From an uncultured Eubacterium sp. (GTDB lineage Bacteria; Bacillota; Clostridia; Lachnospirales; Lachnospiraceae): a stretch of DNA of 64,000 nucleotides. The notes under the pieces were generated by a model. That model saw nothing but the letters and a program-made list of their open reading frames with translations, did not search any database and was not told the origin of the DNA. The position numbers and the translations under genes were made by a program. Below, piece after piece: positions 16,881-25,951 of the stretch. The stretch spans positions 41,087 to 105,086 of the forward strand of contig CAJUBZ010000009.1 of NCBI GenBank assembly GCA_910584795.1, given 5' to 3'. Within the stretch, counting starts at the first letter, position 1. Every line of letters begins with the position of its first letter.

Positions 16881-19800
16881 ATGGATAAAAATGATTATTA
16901 CAGTTTGGGTATTGATATCGGTTCTACTACCGTGAAAATTGCAATACTTGATAAAGAAAAAAATATTATTTTTTCAGATTACGAAAGACATTACGCAAAT
17001 ATTCAGGAGACTTTAGTTTCTTTATTAAAAAAAGCACATGACAAACTGGGATCTATTGTATTGTGTCCTATGATTACAGGTTCCGGCGGTCTTGCACTTT
17101 CAGAACATTTAAAAATTCCATTTGTCCAGGAAGTTGTTGCTGTTTCCACTGCATTGGAAGACTATGCTCCCCAGACAGATGTTGCCATCGAATTAGGTGG
17201 AGAAGATGCAAAAATCATTTACTTTACAAATGGTATTGAACAGAGGATGAATGGTATCTGTGCAGGAGGTACAGGTTCTTTTATCGACCAGATGGCATCT
17301 CTTTTACAGACAGATGCTTCAGGTTTAAATGAATATGCAAAAAACTATCAGGCAATTTATCCTATTGCAGCGAGATGTGGTGTTTTTGCCAAAACAGATA
17401 TCCAGCCTTTGATTAATGAAGGTGCTACCAAAGAAGATTTAGCAGCTTCTATTTTTCAGGCTGTGGTGAATCAAACGATTTCCGGTCTTGCCTGCGGTAA
17501 ACCAATTCGAGGTACTGTTGCATTTTTAGGAGGACCCCTTCATTTCTTACCCGAATTAAAAAAAGCATTTATACGAACATTAAAATTAGATGATGAACAC
17601 ATTGTAGCTCCAAAGCATTCTCACTTATTTGCCGCAACCGGTGCTGCACTAAATCATAAATCCAGCGTTCGTGTAAATATTGTAGATTTATATGAGCAAT
17701 TATCAAAAGGTGTTAAGATGTCCATGGAAATCAAACGTCTTGACCCATTATTCCACAATCAGGAAGAATACGACAAGTTTTTAACAAGACATAAAAAAGC
17801 TGAAGTAAAAAAGGGCGACCTTACATCATACAAAGGAAACTGCTTTCTCGGTATTGATTCCGGTTCTACCACCACGAAAGCTGCTTTAATCGCTGAAGAC
17901 GGCTCTTTACTCTACTCATTTTACAGTGGAAATAACGGAAACCCTTTACAGACAATTATTGATGCCTTAAAGGATATTTATAAAAAATTACCGGAGGATA
18001 CTCATATTGTACGCTCCTGCTCCACAGGATATGGTGAGGCTTTGATTAAAGAAGCGCTTATGTTAGACGAAGGCGAAGTAGAAACAGTCGCTCACTATTA
18101 TGCCGCTGCTTTCTTTGAGCCACAGGTAGATTGTATTCTGGACATAGGCGGACAGGACATGAAATGTATTAAAATCAAAAACAATTCTGTAGACAGCGTT
18201 CAGTTAAATGAAGCCTGTTCTTCCGGATGTGGTTCTTTTATAGAAACATTCGCAAAATCATTAAATTTTTCTGTACAGGATTTTGCGAAAGAAGCATTAT
18301 TTGCTTCTAACCCTACAGATTTAGGTACGAGATGTACTGTTTTTATGAACTCAAATGTAAAGCAGGCCCAAAAAGAAGGTGCCAGCGTAGCTGATATTTC
18401 ATCTGGTCTTGCTTACTCTGTTATTAAAAATGCCTTATACAAGGTTATTAAAATATCCGATGCAAAGGATTTAGGCCGCAAAGTAGTTGTTCAGGGTGGT
18501 ACATTCTATAATGATGCCGTCCTTAGAAGTCTGGAAAAAGTAGCCGAAATACATGCCATCAGACCGGATATTGCCGGTATCATGGGTGCCTTTGGTGCTG
18601 CTTTAATTGCAAAAGAAAGATATCATGGAGTATCCACTACATTGCTTTCTCTAGAGCAATTAGAAGCATTTTCTTATGAAACTTCCATGACAAGATGCAA
18701 AGGCTGTACCAATGCCTGTCTCCTTACGATTAACAAATTTTCCGATGGGCGTCATTTTATCAGTGGTAACCGATGTGAAAAAGGTATTGGCGGACAAAAA
18801 AATAAAGAAAATATTCCAAACCTTTTTGAATATAAATTACAGAGAATATTTGGCTATAAGCCTTTAGACATAGATAATGCCCCTAGAGGAGTTGTTGGTA
18901 TTCCAAGAGTCCTGAATATGTATGAAAATTTTCCTTTCTGGGCTACGTTTTTTAAGGAATTAGGATATCGCGTCATTCTTTCACCGGAATCTTCCCATAA
19001 AATTTACGAGATGGGTATTGAGTCTATTCCGAGCGAATCCGAATGTTACCCTGCCAAACTTGTACACGGACATATTGCATGGCTCATTAAAGAAGGAGTT
19101 AAATTTATTTTTTACCCTTGTATTCCATACGAGCGAAATGAAACTCCTGATGCCAACAACCATTATAATTGTCCAATAGTTACATCATATGCAGAAAATA
19201 TTAAGAATAACGTAGAAGAATTAGAAGATTCTTCGATAAAATTTATGAATCCTTTTATTGCTCTTACCAATGAAGATACAATTACAACACGTCTCGTGGA
19301 AGAGTTTTCAAAAGAATTCGGCATAAAAGAAATTGAAATAAAAAATGCAGCACATCTTGCATGGGAAGAACTTCTTGCCTCACGGACAGACATTGCCCGC
19401 AAAGGGGAAGAAACGCTAAAATATATGGAGCAAAATGGTAAACGTGGTATTGTTCTGGCAGGACGTCCATATCATGTAGACCCTGAAATCAATCATGGTA
19501 TTCCTGAGCTGATTAATTCATATGGTCTTGCTGTCTTAACAGAAGACTCTATCTCTCATCTGGCTGAGGTTGAACGTCCATTGATTGTTTCCGACCAGTG
19601 GATGTACCATTCACGGCTTTATCGTGCTGCCAACTATGTTAAAACGAGAGATGACCTTGATTTAGTACAGCTAAATTCTTTTGGCTGCGGTTTAGATGCC
19701 GTTACAACAGACTGTGTCAGTGACATTCTAACAAAATCAGGAAAAATTTATACAGTTTTAAAAATTGATGAGGTAAATAACTTAGGCGCTGCAAGAATTC

Positions 19801-21122
19801 GTATCCGTTCACTGCTAGCTGCAATCAGAGTTCGTTCCGAGAACAAATTTGAACGGTATATTCAGCCTTCTTCCATTAATAAGGTGGAATTCACAAAGCA
19901 GATGTATGATGATAAATACACTATTCTTACACCACAGATGAGTCCAATTCATTTTAAGATGTTACAATCAGCACTCAATTCCTGTGGATATCATTTTGAA
20001 ATTATGGAAAGTAAAAAATCCTGTGTTGATATGGGATTAAAATATGTAAATAATGACGCATGTTATCCTTCCCTAATTGTGGTTGGACAGATTATGGAAG
20101 CTCTGCTCTCCGGTAAATATGACTTAAACAAAACAGCAGTAATAATTACCCAGACCGGTGGCGGCTGCCGTGCCACGAACTATATCGGATTTATCAGAAG
20201 AGCGCTGGAAAAGGCAGGTATGGGACATATCCCTGTACTCTCTCTTTCCCTGCAGGGTCTGGAAAAAAACAGCGGTTTTAAAATCACTCCAAAATTTGCC
20301 TTAAAGGCAGTTCAAGCTGCATTATATGGAGATTTATTTATGAGAGTCGTATATCGGACCAGACCTTATGAGGTTAATGAGGGGGAAACCAATGCCCTTC
20401 ATAAGAAATGGGAATATAAACTCTGTAAAGAATTATCTCATAAAAAATTAGGCATCAGACGTTTTAAAAAGAATATGAGAAAAATTGTAGAGGAATTTGA
20501 TGCAATTCCTGTGAAAAATATTAAAAAACCCAGAGTAGGTATCGTAGGTGAAATTTTAGTCAAATTCTCTCCTACTGCCAACAATGACTTAGTGAAACTT
20601 TTAGAAGCAGAAGGTGCTGAGGCTGTCATGCCGGATTTGGCAGACTTCTTCTTATACGGATTTAGAAATGCAACATTTAAACACGACAATCTTGGTTTTG
20701 ATAAAAAAACAGTCCGTCTCAGCAATCTTGGAATCCAAGGAATTGAATGGATGCGTAATTCTGCCAAAAAAGCTTTAATTAAGAGCAAACATTTTACTCC
20801 TACTTCAGATATCTGGGAAATGAGTCAAATGGCTGAAAAAGTGGTTTCTATCGGTAACCAGACTGGCGAAGGCTGGTTCCTTACTGGTGAGATGCTTCAT
20901 TTAATTCATGACGGTGTCCCAAATATCGTCTGCACACAGCCATTTGCATGTTTACCAAACCACATTGTAGGAAAAGGTGTTATTAAAAAATTGCGTACGA
21001 TGTATCCGGAAGCCAATATAGTGGCGGTGGATTATGACCCTGGTGCCAGTGAGGTAAATCAACTGAATCGCATCAAACTGATGCTGGCTACAGCCAATAA
21101 GAGATTATCAAAAGATAAATAA
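16881..21122 (+). CDS. Giant 2-hydroxyacyl-CoA dehydratase activator-like fusion protein
   Basis: A 1413-residue cytoplasmic protein that fuses two ASKHA-type ATPase domains of the BcrAD/BadFG family to dehydratase-like domains. The first ATPase (about 5-265) has LGIDIGSTTVKIAIL and CAGGTGSFID; the second (about 318-580) has LGIDSGSTTTKAAL and ACSSGCGSFIE. Then come a cysteine cluster (CKGCTNACLL...GNRCEKG), a DUF2229 region (about 650-880) and an HgdB-like C-terminal part. In known relatives the activator dimer binds a 4Fe-4S cluster and drives ATP-dependent electron transfer to the dehydratase. Proteins of this full length are common in clostridia but their substrate is unknown. Start by GGATAAGGTGAAGAT. 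Confidence 0.88.
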   Translation: MDKNDYYSLGIDIGSTTVKIAILDKEKNIIFSDYERHYANIQETLVSLLKKAHDKLGSIVLCPMITGSGGLALSEHLKIPFVQEVVAVSTALEDYAPQTDVAIELGGEDAKIIYFTNGIEQRMNGICAGGTGSFIDQMASLLQTDASGLNEYAKNYQAIYPIAARCGVFAKTDIQPLINEGATKEDLAASIFQAVVNQTISGLACGKPIRGTVAFLGGPLHFLPELKKAFIRTLKLDDEHIVAPKHSHLFAATGAALNHKSSVRVNIVDLYEQLSKGVKMSMEIKRLDPLFHNQEEYDKFLTRHKKAEVKKGDLTSYKGNCFLGIDSGSTTTKAALIAEDGSLLYSFYSGNNGNPLQTIIDALKDIYKKLPEDTHIVRSCSTGYGEALIKEALMLDEGEVETVAHYYAAAFFEPQVDCILDIGGQDMKCIKIKNNSVDSVQLNEACSSGCGSFIETFAKSLNFSVQDFAKEALFASNPTDLGTRCTVFMNSNVKQAQKEGASVADISSGLAYSVIKNALYKVIKISDAKDLGRKVVVQGGTFYNDAVLRSLEKVAEIHAIRPDIAGIMGAFGAALIAKERYHGVSTTLLSLEQLEAFSYETSMTRCKGCTNACLLTINKFSDGRHFISGNRCEKGIGGQKNKENIPNLFEYKLQRIFGYKPLDIDNAPRGVVGIPRVLNMYENFPFWATFFKELGYRVILSPESSHKIYEMGIESIPSESECYPAKLVHGHIAWLIKEGVKFIFYPCIPYERNETPDANNHYNCPIVTSYAENIKNNVEELEDSSIKFMNPFIALTNEDTITTRLVEEFSKEFGIKEIEIKNAAHLAWEELLASRTDIARKGEETLKYMEQNGKRGIVLAGRPYHVDPEINHGIPELINSYGLAVLTEDSISHLAEVERPLIVSDQWMYHSRLYRAANYVKTRDDLDLVQLNSFGCGLDAVTTDCVSDILTKSGKIYTVLKIDEVNNLGAARIRIRSLLAAIRVRSENKFERYIQPSSINKVEFTKQMYDDKYTILTPQMSPIHFKMLQSALNSCGYHFEIMESKKSCVDMGLKYVNNDACYPSLIVVGQIMEALLSGKYDLNKTAVIITQTGGGCRATNYIGFIRRALEKAGMGHIPVLSLSLQGLEKNSGFKITPKFALKAVQAALYGDLFMRVVYRTRPYEVNEGETNALHKKWEYKLCKELSHKKLGIRRFKKNMRKIVEEFDAIPVKNIKKPRVGIVGEILVKFSPTANNDLVKLLEAEGAEAVMPDLADFFLYGFRNATFKHDNLGFDKKTVRLSNLGIQGIEWMRNSAKKALIKSKHFTPTSDIWEMSQMAEKVVSIGNQTGEGWFLTGEMLHLIHDGVPNIVCTQPFACLPNHIVGKGVIKKLRTMYPEANIVAVDYDPGASEVNQLNRIKLMLATANKRLSKDK

Positions 21123-21152
21123 AGCAGATAATTTTCTTTATATATTTTTTCT

Positions 21153-21200
21153 AAAAGGTATACTGTCAGGAATGATAATCCCGCACAGTATACCTTTTTT
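21153..21200. terminator. Bidirectional terminator between convergent genes
   Basis: AAAAGGTATACTGT and ACAGTATACCTTTTTT arms around a 20-base loop, flanked by A and T runs, so it can end both the plus-strand activator transcript and the minus-strand sulfur operon. Confidence 0.9.
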
Positions 21201-21225
21201 CACTTCTCTGACAAAAATAATTTTA

Positions 21226-22017
21226 TTAACCGATATACAATCCTCTTTTTCGTAATACTCTTTTTTCAATCAATGAGAAAAATACTTTATCTACAATAAT
21301 TCCAATGATAACAATAATTATCATAACCAACATTACCTGATTAATATCTGCCAGGTTTCTTCCAACCATCAAAGTATAACCCAGGCCTACCGACGAGGAA
21401 ATAACCTCTCCTGCCATCAATGCTCTCCATGCAAATGACCAGCCTTGTCTAAATCCTGATATCAGCATGGGTATAGCTGCCGGTATAATTACTTTATATA
21501 ACATTTTTATTCCTTTTGCTCCCATTGTACTTGCAGCCTGTACATAAATCTTTTCTACGTTTCTAACACTGCTTTCCACTGACAGCGCGATAGACAGTGA
21601 TGAACCCATAATTATTACAAATAAAATAGAATTTTCTCCTAGTCCAAACCACAAAATTGCAAAAGGTACCCAACATATACTTGGAAGTGTTTGTATTCCC
21701 ATAAGCATAGGTTTTAAATATATATTAAGATACTTTACATTTAAGATAACCGCTCCAATTATGCATCCGATCATACAGGATATGATATATCCAATCACTC
21801 CTCTCCCCAGACTGTATCCTATTGACTCTGCAATCGTCCCATCTATCCAAAGTTCAATAAACCTTTCTATAATTCCCGCAACACTTGGAAATGTATAACT
21901 CTCCCATATTCCAAAAACCTCTGTTCCCATCCAAAACACAATTTGCCATAGCAACAGCAAACCGCCGAAAAATAAAATACTGCCCGGTATTGTCTGTCTT
22001 TTGTCCTTTTTATACAT
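21226..22017 (-). CDS. ssuC: ABC transporter permease, sulfonate/nitrate/taurine type
   Basis: A 263-residue inner-membrane permease with six hydrophobic segments and the EAA loop (residues about 150-170: STMGAKGIKMLYKVIIPAAIPML). Belongs to the BPD_transp_1 group used by SsuC, TauC and NrtB. It overlaps ssuB by eight bases and is the last gene of the six-gene sulfur operon. The substrate is probably a sulfonate or sulfate ester, judged from the operon partners; a thiamine-precursor or nitrate system of the same fold cannot be excluded from sequence alone. Confidence 0.85.
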   Translation of the reverse strand: MYKKDKRQTIPGSILFFGGLLLLWQIVFWMGTEVFGIWESYTFPSVAGIIERFIELWIDGTIAESIGYSLGRGVIGYIISCMIGCIIGAVILNVKYLNIYLKPMLMGIQTLPSICWVPFAILWFGLGENSILFVIIMGSSLSIALSVESSVRNVEKIYVQAASTMGAKGIKMLYKVIIPAAIPMLISGFRQGWSFAWRALMAGEVISSSVGLGYTLMVGRNLADINQVMLVMIIIVIIGIIVDKVFFSLIEKRVLRKRGLYIG

Positions 22018-22774
22018 AAACCTTTTCCTCCTCCGAAAAGTCTACATCCTTTTCTATCCACTCCAATATTTCCGAACGATATCCCAGAAATTCAGGGGAT
22101 TTTATATTTCTAGGTCTACCCAAATTTATATCACAATATTTCTCGATTCTATGACTGTTCCTCGACAAAAATAGTACCCTGTCACCAAAAAAAACTGCTT
22201 CCTCCACGCTATGTGTTATTAAAATAATTGTTTTATGGGTCTTTTCCCATATTTTTTCCACCTGCTTTCTTAAATGATTTGTTGTCTGTTTGTCTAAAGC
22301 CGAAAAAGGTTCATCCATCAATAACATCTTGCTGTCCATAGCCAGTGCTCTCGCAAAAGATACTCTCTGCTTCATCCCTCCTGACAATTGATGAACTGCA
22401 TAATCCCTGTACGCTTCCAGATTTACCATTCTTAAATAGTACATCGCTCTTTTTTCTTTTTCCTCTTTTGATAATCCTGCTATGTCCAATCCAAATTTAA
22501 TATTGTCAATCACGGACAGCCACGGAAATAATGCCGATTCCTGAAACATCACAGTCCTCTCACTTGATGGTGAAATAACCGGATTACCATCCAATATAAT
22601 TTCTCCTGATGTCGGTCTTTCCAAACCTGCAATCAATTTCAGCAATGTGGATTTTCCAGAACCGGAAGCACCGACAATACAGGTAAAACTCCCCTTTTCT
22701 ATGGTCAGATTAATATTGTTTAATGTATCTGTATCATTATCGTAAATTTTTGATACATTTTTTAATTCTAACAT
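22010..22774 (-). CDS. ssuB: ABC transporter ATPase, sulfonate/nitrate/taurine type
   Basis: A 254-residue nucleotide-binding subunit. Walker A GASGSGKST (about residue 36), Q-loop MFQESALFPWLSV, signature LSGGMKQR, Walker B KMLLMDEPFSALD and the switch histidine in LITHSVEEA are all intact. The FPWLSV sequence after the Q-loop is common in the SsuB/TauB/NrtD group. It drives import through the adjacent permease and lies 29 bases after the substrate-binding lipoprotein gene. Confidence 0.9.
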   Translation of the reverse strand: MLELKNVSKIYDNDTDTLNNINLTIEKGSFTCIVGASGSGKSTLLKLIAGLERPTSGEIILDGNPVISPSSERTVMFQESALFPWLSVIDNIKFGLDIAGLSKEEKEKRAMYYLRMVNLEAYRDYAVHQLSGGMKQRVSFARALAMDSKMLLMDEPFSALDKQTTNHLRKQVEKIWEKTHKTIILITHSVEEAVFFGDRVLFLSRNSHRIEKYCDINLGRPRNIKSPEFLGYRSEILEWIEKDVDFSEEEKVYV

Positions 22775-22803
22775 ATATTTCTCCTATCTTTTCTGTCTAT
22801 TCA

Positions 22804-23796
22804 CTACTCTCTACTATCCAAAACACTATTTATTAATTTGTCACTTATAATTCCATTGTCTGGCATCTGCTTTATGAAATTAATATCTTTGCATATCTGA
22901 GCATATTCAATAACAGATTTTTCACCAAAATCAGATGAAAAAGAGATACTCTTTAGAGAATCTGAGATAATATTTTCTTCAATTTTTTTACCCGTGTCCT
23001 CTTTTAGCTGATGATTCATTATTTTTGCAGCTTCATTTGGATATTGCACAATATATTCTGTTGCCTTAATGTGTGCTTTTAAAAACTTTTTCACCACCTC
23101 TTCATGACTTTCCATATAATCCTTATTCACAATCACTGTGGTAACCACATAATCACCATTATCCGCTATTTCCTTATAATTCAATACTGTTTGGGCAACT
23201 GCTTTTCCGGTTAATGTGCTTCCCCACGGTTCCGGAACAATCGCTGCATCAATATCTCCATTTTTCATCAGATTAGCTACATCTGCATTATTTGCCTCAA
23301 CAATGTTAACATCTCCTTTATCTGATTTTACTGAAAGATTATTCTCCTTTAATAACTTTAACAGCAATAAATGCTGTGTATTTCCAATAGATGGAACAGA
23401 TACATTTTTACCTTTTAAATCTTTTACAGACCGAATATTTGAACCTTTTTTTGCTATCAGAACCGTTCCTCCCTTTGCTGCTCCGCTTATGATTACAAAA
23501 TCGCCCTTTGATTTTATATTTGCAGACACTGCCGGAACCGGCCCAATATACCCAATATCAATGTCTTTAGAAAACAAAGCCTCTACCAAAGACGTTCCTG
23601 CATCAAAGGAAAACCACTTGACTTTCATATCATTTCCCAGCTCTTTTTGAAGCATGTTCTGTGACTTCATCACCAATGCCTGTCCATGTGTAATATTATC
23701 AAAATATGCAACATTCAAAGTATTTTCATCTTTTCCACATCCTGTCACAAATAATACCATAATTAAAATAGTAAAAACCCATAATCTATTCTTCAT
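22804..23796 (-). CDS. ssuA: Substrate-binding lipoprotein, SsuA/TauA type
   Basis: A 330-residue periplasmic-binding-protein homologue anchored outside the membrane. The signal peptide MKNRLWVFTILIMVLFVTGC ends in a lipobox with Cys 20. The mature part follows the SsuA/NMT1 pattern (LNVAYFDNITHGQALVMKSQ, GKNVSVPSIGNTQHLLLL, AAIVPEPWGSTL). ATG 23796 is nine bases after AAAGG; a TTG three codons earlier also opens the frame but sits on the Shine-Dalgarno itself. The start overlaps the end of the sulfotransferase gene by 11 bases, so the two are translationally coupled. Confidence 0.9.
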   Translation of the reverse strand: MKNRLWVFTILIMVLFVTGCGKDENTLNVAYFDNITHGQALVMKSQNMLQKELGNDMKVKWFSFDAGTSLVEALFSKDIDIGYIGPVPAVSANIKSKGDFVIISGAAKGGTVLIAKKGSNIRSVKDLKGKNVSVPSIGNTQHLLLLKLLKENNLSVKSDKGDVNIVEANNADVANLMKNGDIDAAIVPEPWGSTLTGKAVAQTVLNYKEIADNGDYVVTTVIVNKDYMESHEEVVKKFLKAHIKATEYIVQYPNEAAKIMNHQLKEDTGKKIEENIISDSLKSISFSSDFGEKSVIEYAQICKDINFIKQMPDNGIISDKLINSVLDSRE

Positions 23797-25870
23797 TTTT
23801 CTCAACCTTTCTTATCTGAATCCAATTATCTGTCCTATACAATTTGTTCTTTAAATTATAATAAACTGTATATTTATCATCCTTTATTCCATTAAACGAA
23901 ATAACCTCCCCCACAAAAACTCTGGCAAAATATTCCGGTCTTTTCTGAGATGTTTGTGATAAATCTTTATAGTATGCATGTTCCTTTCCTATCAGATACA
24001 CTCCGTCCAGCAAATGATCTATCATCTTTACACATAATAAATCTTCTTCAACATAAAGCTTAATTCTCGCCATATCCTGTTCGCAGTCTATCTGTTCTGG
24101 ATGGCTCATAACCAACGATTTTAAATTTTCAGTACGTTCCTTTTCACTGCTATATTTACTTTCTAGAATTATCGGAGGCACTTTTTCAGCTTTTGTAATA
24201 TCCGGCATCGAAACTTCCTCTATCTCACATAGTTTTCCAAAACAATAATCTGCACCCATTTCCATATTTCTACTCATGTCCTCAGGACAAAAATGAAAAG
24301 GATATCCTCTATAAAACCCAAAATTCATTGTATATCTATTCAGAATTTCACCGGATTGATAATCAAATTCTACGATTGTTCCTTTCGCAAAATCGTCACT
24401 CTGTACTTTTCCATTCATAACACATACTCTGCCCATCTCTTTTTCGCAAATAGCAATCGAACGCACAATAGACTTATCTGTAACAAATGTTTTATATAAT
24501 GTGACTGTTCCTTCCCTCTCATTAATTTGATATATTTTTGCATATGAATTCTGACTTTTGTTATAATAACTGACCGGCCTCCTCTTATTAATGTGATTAT
24601 CATAAATAATTAATTTCCGATATCCATTATCATCACATTCTTCATCTATAAAATAAGCTGAATGTGCCTGGAAAAACCATTCTATATCTCCAACAGGCTT
24701 TAACACTTTATCTTCCATTGAAGAATTTTTGAAAAATTCCGGATTTCCCAGAATCCATTCCACCTGTTTTTTCTCATAATTTAGTTTTATGACTGCGTGA
24801 AGATTTCTAAGACATACCATTAATGTTTTGTCATGATTATCATATTCCAATGTATTAATGTGTGCCCAGTCCGGAGAATCTACAAAACGACTGTCAACAT
24901 AGTCTTTCAGCCATATCTCATTCACAATATTTCCAGTATTATGTTCAATCTCAATAACAGAATCTTCAATCGTATTATCATCAAAAGAATTAGATACTAC
25001 TGCATAATTTCCATTATCAAGTTCACAAAAATCATGGTGTGCACCTTTTTCAACATTATAACGTTTTAAGAATCTTCCCATCTGATCCACCTCATACATA
25101 TGTATGGATGTTGGATTTGTATCTGTATGTCTTGTAACAGTCTTATCTAAAAAGAGATATCTTCCCTTTGATATTGGTTTAAAACCATATGTTTTCGGTA
25201 CCATAGAAAAACAAAACCGGATATCTCCTTTTCTGTCAAATGCATAAGGAAAAACACCATCGTCACCACCATAAACTAATGTTAAATCATATGCATATTT
25301 TTTCGAAGAATATGCTGTGCTGTTTACTTTTATTCCTGAACTTTTTCCTTTTAAGTTATCTGTTGTCAAAAAAATTTCTCTACTTTTTACTCTATTCTTC
25401 TTACTCAAAAGTTCAATTTTTATTTTGTTTTTTGCTCCCGGATACAATCCCATAATTGGAATTGTATGATAACATCCTGATTTAACTTCATATGAGATAT
25501 TCTCAGTGTCTTCTTTTCCAAAAACAGTAACCCTCACATTCCTCTCTCTTTTTGTATAAAATATAGCCATTGCACAGAGAGGTGCATACTGATATGGATT
25601 TTTTATTATCAGCATATTACTAAATTTATACTTCTTCTGATTTACAATTATTTCTATAGCCTTCTCTATTGCCCTCGACTGTAACGGATATGGTTCTTTC
25701 ACTATAATATTAGTTTCGATTTCCACTTCCAGATTTCTCTGCAGCTCTTCTTTATATTTTAATGACTGTTCTTTTATCCATTGTGCGTTTTTAACTGTAA
25801 TAGTATTTTGAGGCAGACCCATAGCAACGTATAATTTCTTTGCTATTCTCTTTATTTTATAATCGTTCAT
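23786..25870 (-). CDS. Arylsulfate sulfotransferase (AssT) family protein, cytoplasmic form
   Basis: A 694-residue AssT-family protein. Known members move the sulfuryl group from one phenolic sulfate ester to another phenol without PAPS, through a sulfo-histidine. The N-terminal beta domain shows NPYQYAPLCA and IPIMGLYPGAKNKI (residues 91-150). The beta-propeller carries GAHHDF (His 278/279), DWAHIN (His 337), Arg 355 and FFQAHSAYF (His 403). The 18-residue gap from His 337 to Arg 355 equals that remembered for the E. coli enzyme (His 356, Arg 374), where His 436 is the sulfo-histidine. Unlike periplasmic AssT it has no signal peptide (MNDYKIKRIAKKLYVAMG). About 100 residues longer than usual. 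Between cysNC and ssuA in one operon. Confidence 0.85.
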   Translation of the reverse strand: MNDYKIKRIAKKLYVAMGLPQNTITVKNAQWIKEQSLKYKEELQRNLEVEIETNIIVKEPYPLQSRAIEKAIEIIVNQKKYKFSNMLIIKNPYQYAPLCAMAIFYTKRERNVRVTVFGKEDTENISYEVKSGCYHTIPIMGLYPGAKNKIKIELLSKKNRVKSREIFLTTDNLKGKSSGIKVNSTAYSSKKYAYDLTLVYGGDDGVFPYAFDRKGDIRFCFSMVPKTYGFKPISKGRYLFLDKTVTRHTDTNPTSIHMYEVDQMGRFLKRYNVEKGAHHDFCELDNGNYAVVSNSFDDNTIEDSVIEIEHNTGNIVNEIWLKDYVDSRFVDSPDWAHINTLEYDNHDKTLMVCLRNLHAVIKLNYEKKQVEWILGNPEFFKNSSMEDKVLKPVGDIEWFFQAHSAYFIDEECDDNGYRKLIIYDNHINKRRPVSYYNKSQNSYAKIYQINEREGTVTLYKTFVTDKSIVRSIAICEKEMGRVCVMNGKVQSDDFAKGTIVEFDYQSGEILNRYTMNFGFYRGYPFHFCPEDMSRNMEMGADYCFGKLCEIEEVSMPDITKAEKVPPIILESKYSSEKERTENLKSLVMSHPEQIDCEQDMARIKLYVEEDLLCVKMIDHLLDGVYLIGKEHAYYKDLSQTSQKRPEYFARVFVGEVISFNGIKDDKYTVYYNLKNKLYRTDNWIQIRKVEKNEE

Positions 25871-25951
25871 ATATCGTTTCTATTTCAATCCTTTCCTTTT
25901 ATTTTCCATCTGCTGTAATATTTCTTGGGTGAAAATCCACCGAATTATACA

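Noticed and set aside
21226..23796. True sulfate permease of the CysPTWA type
   Set aside because: The transporter has one permease and an SsuA/NMT1-type binding lipoprotein, unlike the two-permease CysTWA system.
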